Part shown: piece after piece, positions 7,317 to 10,188 of the stretch
Layout: each line of letters opens with the position of its first letter
Position numbering within the stretch: position 1 is the first letter of the stretch
NCBI GenBank assembly: GCA_947565475.1
Contig: CANOGI010000063.1
Span: 1 to 10,188 of the forward strand
DNA: 10,188 nucleotides
Direction: 5' to 3'
Source: an uncultured Eubacteriaceae bacterium
GTDB lineage: Bacteria; Bacillota; Clostridia; Lachnospirales; CAG-274
The notes under the pieces: generated by a model
Seen by the model: only the letters and a program-made list of their open reading frames with translations
Database searches by the model: none
Told to the model about the DNA's origin: nothing
Program-made: the position numbers and the translations under genes

Positions 7317-8999
7317 ATGCTGTTAAACGGTTCGGAAATTTTGGTTGAATGTTTAAAAGAGCAGGGTGTTGACACTATTTTTGGCTATCCCGGAGGTGCT
7401 GTTTTAAATATTTACGATGCTTTATATAAACATAAAGATGAGATAAAACATTATCTTACTTCTCATGAGCAGGGCGCGGCGCATGCTGCCGATGGTTACG
7501 CGAGAGCCACGGGAAAAGTGGGCGTGTGTCTCGCTACGAGCGGTCCTGGGGCTACTAACCTTGTTACGGGTATAGCTACCGCTTATATGGACAGTATCCC
7601 TATGGTGGCTATTACGGGAAACGTATCTTTGCCGCTTTTGGGAAAAGACAGTTTTCAGGAAGTGGATATAGCGGGCATTACTATGCCTATTACTAAACAT
7701 AATTTTATCGTAAAGGACGTTAAAAAACTTGCCGACACTGTGAGAAAAGCTTTTTATATTGCTAAAGTCGGTAGACCAGGTCCTGTACTTATTGATATTA
7801 CAAAAGACGTTACGGCGGCTGTTACGGAATATGAGAAAAAAGAACCTTTAGAGGCTGAGAGAGTTACGGAAACCATTACGGAGGAAGATGTAAAAAAAGC
7901 TGTTGAGCTTATCAAAGCCGCTGAGAGACCTTTTGTTTACGCGGGGGGCGGAATTATTTCCTCAGACGCTTCTAAAGAGCTTTCAGAGTTTATAGAAAAA
8001 ATTGATTCTCCTATATGTGTTTCCGCTATGGGTTTGGGAGGCGTACCGTCAAGCAGTCACAGATTTACAGGAATGATTGGTATGCACGGAACGAAAGCGT
8101 CAAATTTGCTTGTAAACGAGTGTGATTTGCTTATCGCCGTGGGGGCGAGATTTAGCGACAGGGTAGCGACAAACATCGCTAAGTTCGCTCCGGACGCTAA
8201 AATTTTGCATATTGATATTGACGCCGCGGAAATCGACAAAAATGTAAGCGCATTTAGTTCGGTTATAGGAGATTGCAGAGAGGTTCTTAAAATCCTTAAC
8301 AAAAGGCTTGACAAATCCAATCACGCCGAATGGCTTGACAAGGTTAAAAAGTATAAAGAGGAATTTCCTCTTAAATATGCTGACGACGGCGAGCTTAAAC
8401 CTCAATATATAATGGAAAGAATAAGCGCTATTACAAAGGGCGAGGCTATTATCACGACAGAGGTTGGACAGCATCAGATGTGGGCGTGCCAGTTTATTAA
8501 CTATGAGCACCCGCGCCATATGCTTACTTCAGGCGGTTTGGGCACTATGGGATATGGTCTTGGCGCAGCTATCGGAGCGAAAGCGGGCCGACCGGATAAG
8601 GTTGTTTTCGATATAGCTGGAGACGGATGCTTTTATATGAATAATATTGAGCTGGCGACAGCTGTCGCCAATGATTTGCCGGTTATTGTGGTTCTTATTA
8701 ATAATCACGTTTTAGGTATGGTAAGGCAGTGGCAGAATATGTTTTATGACGCGAGGTACTCAAATACCAATTTAGATAAGGCTACTGACTTTTTGAAGCT
8801 TGCAGAGGCTTATAAGGCGGTTCCGTTTAACGTTACAAAACCGGAAGAAGTTGACGACGCTATTAAAAAAGCTATTGAGCTTAATAAAACATGTGTTATT
8901 AACTGTGAGATAAATATTGATGAGAAAGTATTCCCTATGATTCCAGCGGGCAAGAGCGCTGATGATATGATTACTTTTGATGATTTTGAGGAAAACTAA
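7317..8999 (+). CDS. ilvB: Acetolactate / acetohydroxybutyrate synthase, large (catalytic) subunit
   Basis: This ThDP-dependent enzyme joins pyruvate to 2-oxobutyrate (isoleucine branch) or to a second pyruvate (valine/leucine branch). The 560 residues show three domains in order. The N-terminal PYR domain has GYPGGAVLNIYDAL and the activating Glu51 in SHEQG. A central FAD/ROK-like domain follows, and the C-terminal PP domain has a GDG motif near residue 435 with the ThDP-binding NN downstream. QEVDIAGITMPITKHNF and GMVRQWQ mark the anabolic AHAS group rather than catabolic AlsS. AAGGAG (7304-7309) favours the ATG at 7317 over the TTG one codon earlier. No regulatory subunit gene (ilvN/ilvH) follows; the operon ends here, so the partner must lie elsewhere or be absent. 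Confidence 0.93.
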   Translation: MLLNGSEILVECLKEQGVDTIFGYPGGAVLNIYDALYKHKDEIKHYLTSHEQGAAHAADGYARATGKVGVCLATSGPGATNLVTGIATAYMDSIPMVAITGNVSLPLLGKDSFQEVDIAGITMPITKHNFIVKDVKKLADTVRKAFYIAKVGRPGPVLIDITKDVTAAVTEYEKKEPLEAERVTETITEEDVKKAVELIKAAERPFVYAGGGIISSDASKELSEFIEKIDSPICVSAMGLGGVPSSSHRFTGMIGMHGTKASNLLVNECDLLIAVGARFSDRVATNIAKFAPDAKILHIDIDAAEIDKNVSAFSSVIGDCREVLKILNKRLDKSNHAEWLDKVKKYKEEFPLKYADDGELKPQYIMERISAITKGEAIITTEVGQHQMWACQFINYEHPRHMLTSGGLGTMGYGLGAAIGAKAGRPDKVVFDIAGDGCFYMNNIELATAVANDLPVIVVLINNHVLGMVRQWQNMFYDARYSNTNLDKATDFLKLAEAYKAVPFNVTKPEEVDDAIKKAIELNKTCVINCEINIDEKVFPMIPAGKSADDMITFDDFEEN

Positions 9000-9028
9000 A
9001 CAGGCGGGGCATATGCCCCGCCTGTTTT
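8998..9028 (+). terminator. Intrinsic terminator, probably bidirectional
   Basis: CAGGCGGGGC (9001-9010) and GCCCCGCCTG (9015-9024) form a perfect 10-bp stem with loop ATAT. Three A-T pairs extend the base to 8998/9027, and TTTTAATTTTAT follows. It begins within the ilvB stop codon and ends the operon. Read on the other strand, the stem is followed by TTTAGTTTT, so it can also stop transcription from the opposing gene that ends at 9056. Confidence 0.92.
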
Positions 9029-9055
9029 AATTTTATAAAATATAGAAGTATATGT

Positions 9056-9338
9056 CTAATTTTGTTTTTTTAAAGTTTCGGCGAGTTCAAGACCTGTTTG
9101 CATTCCCACGTGATAGCCTAATTTGGCGTTGATGTAAAGAAGTTTTCTGTAGCAATTTGTTATTTTCTCAAATATATTAATTGTTAAGTCATTTTGTGAA
9201 GCACAAAAGTTTTTTTCGAGTTGTTTTAGTGTCTTACTTATTTCTTGAGCTGATTTATTTTTTAAATTCATTTCCAATGTCGGATAAACCGCATATTTTG
9301 CCGTTAAATAAGTTATTTATTATGTTTTGTTCTTTCAT
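9056..9338 (-). pseudogene. Small helical protein (DUF6809-like), split by a frameshift
   Basis: The intact downstream frame ends at 9056 and can be read from a TTG at 9277 or an ATG at 9271, but neither has a ribosome site. A different frame starts at ATG 9338, with GGGTG upstream, and reads MKEQNIINNLFNGKICGLSD and on to EFKK before a stop at 9257-9255. The two frames meet at an A6 run (9263-9258). Removing one A joins them into a 93-residue protein with an N-terminal NLFNGKI segment, a helical middle and the C-terminal YHVGMQTGLELAE. That layout resembles the short clostridial DUF6809 family, which is common near mobile DNA; this assignment is from memory and tentative. The break could be a real mutation, a homopolymer sequencing error or a slippage site. 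It converges on the operon terminator. Confidence 0.6.
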
Positions 9339-9537
9339 AATCAATACACCCATTATTAAGAAATTTTATTTGAGATTTTTTATATAAAAGATATCTAATA
9401 ATTAAAGTATATAATGTAATAGATATATTGTCAATACATTATAGTATGTTTTCATTATATAATGATATAGTCTATATGTTTAAATATCTTATTAATTAAT
9501 ATCTTATTAAAAAATTTAATATTTAGGAGTGTATTTA
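9339..9537. promoter_or_regulatory. AT-rich divergent control region with operator-like repeats
   Basis: This spacer separates the split - strand gene from the + strand regulator. It contains the 14-bp perfect palindrome TCATTATATAATGA (9452-9465), a 9-bp inverted repeat TATAATGTA/TACATTATA (9410-9418 / 9435-9443) and the odd palindrome ATATAG-T-CTATAT (9465-9477). The central palindrome gives a TATAAT to both strands. On the - strand it has TAAACA 17 bases upstream (9477-9482), a passable promoter; on the + strand no good -35 is visible. The motifs suit autoregulation by the adjacent HTH protein, but this is inference. Confidence 0.45.
9483..9510. repeat. 13-bp tandem direct repeat upstream of the HTH gene
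   Basis: AATATCTTATTAA occurs at 9483-9495 and again at 9498-9510, a perfect repeat with 15-bp period, ending 15 bases before the AGGAG of the HTH gene. A degenerate third copy (ATATCTAATAATTAA) lies at 9391-9405. The repeats may be binding sites, or slippage products in AT-rich DNA. Confidence 0.5.
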
Positions 9538-9753
9538 ATGGTTAGATTAAATGTTTTGGAGTTGCTTAAAAAAGAGGAAAAGACAAAATATTGGCTGTAT
9601 ATGCAGTTAGGTATGAGCTATCAGAATTTTAATAAAATGGTTAATAATGAAACAAAATCGATAAGATATGATAACATAGAAGCTTTATGTCAGATTTTTA
9701 ATTGCAAACCAAATGATTTGTTTGTTTTTGAGGAGGAAATGAAAGATAATTAG
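9538..9753 (+). CDS. Small Cro/C1-type HTH transcriptional regulator
   Basis: This 71-residue single-domain DNA-binding protein belongs to the XRE superfamily, close to the HTH_26 subgroup. A first helix (RLNVLELLKKEE) is followed by TKYWLYMQLGMSYQNFNKMV (16-35), the helix-turn-helix. IRYDNIEALCQIFNCKPNDLF (42-62) closes the five-helix bundle with the family's typical NCxPxDL ending. No effector or dimer domain follows. AGGAG (9525-9529) fits the ATG at 9538, while the GTG at 9529 overlaps that site and is rejected. Proteins of this kind occur on integrative elements and near defence or toxin genes. Here it lies between a broken small gene and a decayed IS605-like element, suggesting accessory DNA. 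Palindromes and direct repeats upstream are plausible operators for it. Target unknown. Confidence 0.85.
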   Translation: MVRLNVLELLKKEEKTKYWLYMQLGMSYQNFNKMVNNETKSIRYDNIEALCQIFNCKPNDLFVFEEEMKDN

Positions 9754-9862
9754 AGTGGGAAGAAAAAGGCGTTTATAGTCAAACTACTTGAAAATAAATA
9801 AAATGAGGCGAAATTAAAATCATTTTCACGAGACAGCGGAAAGAGAGCATAGTTAGGATACT

Positions 9863-9949
9863 ATGCCGACTGACGCTAACGCGGCAAAAAAGATTTTAAC
9901 TGACAAGAGGAAGTCCCATGCTTTTTTAAGCGGGGGTACTTACTCTTGA
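9863..9949 (+). mobile_element. IS605-family TnpB C-terminal remnant with right-end hairpin
   Basis: In the frame MPTDANAAKKILTDKR, ending at the TGA at 9947, the motif DxNAAxxIL matches the last conserved block of TnpB/OrfB, around its final RuvC Asp. An in-frame TAG (9854-9856) and the lack of the CxxC zinc finger upstream show that the rest of TnpB is gone. Overlapping the frame's end, AAGTCCCATGCTT (9911-9923) folds onto AAGCGGGGGTACTT (9928-9941) with one mismatch, one wobble and one bulged base. The typical right ends of IS200/IS605 elements, as I remember them, carry a similar GGAAGTCCC...GGGGTAxTT hairpin, which is also the 3' part of the TnpB omega RNA. A 7-bp hairpin, GCATAGT/ACTATGC (9847-9866), lies just upstream. 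The call is from motif recognition only. Confidence 0.55.
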
Positions 9950-10032
9950 ATTCAGGGAGTACAAGCTCACTTTGAATACAAAGGCGAATACTTTCGCTGT
10001 CGGTTACGAGAATTTTTGTTATACAAAAATTC
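9936..10032 (+). other. Cluster of consecutive hairpins, possible structured RNA
   Basis: Four short stems follow one another. GTACT (9936-9940) pairs with AGTAC (9958-9962), competing with the base of the preceding hairpin. CTTTG/CAAAG closes an AATA loop at 9970-9983. GCGAA/TTCGC closes a TACT loop at 9984-9997, directly abutting the previous stem. GAATTTTTGT/ACAAAAATTC closes a TAT loop at 10010-10032. No open reading frame explains them. They may be part of the mobile-element end or an independent small RNA. Confidence 0.4.
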
Positions 10033-10085
10033 GAGTAGTCTTGACACTTCCGAATTTATTCATTTTTTAAAGCGGTTTGACTATA

Positions 10086-10130
10086 ATACTAAGGCACCTT
10101 AAAAAATTTGTTTTTAAAGTGTCTTAGTAT
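10086..10130. repeat. 45-bp near-perfect palindrome
   Basis: A 20-position stem pairs ATACTAAGGCACCTTAAAAA (10086-10105) with 10111-10130, with one mismatch (C10098/A10118), one wobble and a 5-nt loop ATTTG. It shares base 10086 with the right arm of the 12-bp inverted repeat. Neither strand has a T-run after it, so it is unlikely to be a terminator. It could be a REP/MITE-like unit or a transposase-recognised end. The remaining 58 bases to the window edge show nothing I can name. Confidence 0.6.
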
Positions 10131-10188
10131 GCTACAAAAGAGTGATTTTAGGGTTTAAAGGTTTATAAAGTTCTCAATTTCATTATTT

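Larger units (their letters stand above)
9773..10086. repeat. Perfect 12-bp inverted repeat bracketing a structured region
   Basis: TTATAGTCAAAC (9773-9784) is the exact reverse complement of GTTTGACTATAA (10075-10086). About 290 bases lie between the arms, containing the TnpB-like remnant and five or six local hairpins. The repeats could be terminal inverted repeats of a small non-autonomous element, or the closing stem of a large structured RNA. No target-site duplication is evident next to the arms. The left part (9785-9846) shows only a 7-bp repeat, AAAATGA/TCATTTT (9800-9826). Confidence 0.5.

Noticed and set aside
9181..9387. 68-codon + strand reading frame
   Set aside because: It is antisense to the small helical protein gene, has no ribosome site, and its hydrophobic AT-rich composition is typical of a chance frame.
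9428..9463. TTGTCA/TATAAT as a + strand promoter for the HTH gene
   Set aside because: The hexamers are 24 bases apart, too far for a standard sigma-A promoter.
9529..9537. GTG start for the HTH gene
   Set aside because: The codon overlaps the AGGAG ribosome site itself; the ATG at 9538 fits that site.
9908..9917. RNase P RNA P4-like string (GAGGAAGTCC)
   Set aside because: The match lacks one base and none of the other conserved RNase P regions are present; the string is better explained as part of the IS605-type hairpin.

Overview
The window suggests an AT-rich Gram-positive anaerobe of the Clostridia. The evidence is strong AGGAGG-type ribosome binding sites, AT-rich intergenic DNA, short clostridial-type LeuC and LeuD proteins, and a citramalate-type isoleucine operon. 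No rRNA or other taxonomic marker is present, so this placement is an inference.

Positions 366-8999 hold one long co-directional block on the + strand: a small VOC-fold protein, cimA, leuC, leuD, leuB, ilvD and ilvB. It closes with a textbook intrinsic terminator at 8998-9028. Together the enzymes describe the threonine-independent route to isoleucine. CimA makes citramalate from pyruvate and acetyl-CoA. LeuCD isomerises it. LeuB oxidises it to 2-oxobutyrate. IlvB condenses that with pyruvate, and IlvD dehydrates the dihydroxy acid. The same LeuCD/LeuB and IlvB/IlvD can also serve leucine and valine synthesis. Missing from the window are the acetolactate synthase small subunit (ilvN/ilvH), ilvC, leuA and a transaminase. 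The leader (1-365) has a candidate promoter (TTGATA-N17-TATATA, 229-257) and two long inverted repeats, but no recognisable T-box. A 328-base gap between leuB and ilvD carries a strong GC hairpin and may split the operon's expression.

Beyond the terminator the DNA changes character. A small helical-protein gene on the - strand (9338-9056) is split by a one-base frameshift in an A6 run. A very AT-rich divergent region with palindromes and a 13-bp direct repeat separates it from a 71-residue Cro/C1-type regulator (9538-9753).

The last 435 bases have no intact gene but are densely structured. They hold a short reading frame ending like the C-terminus of an IS605-family TnpB (TDANAAKKIL), overlapping a hairpin that resembles the right end of those elements. 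Five further local hairpins, a perfect 12-bp inverted repeat (9773-9784 / 10075-10086) that brackets most of them, and a 45-bp near-perfect palindrome (10086-10130) complete the region. I read it as a decayed or non-autonomous IS200/IS605-type element, possibly still encoding an omega-RNA-like scaffold. It is the part of the window most worth a second look.
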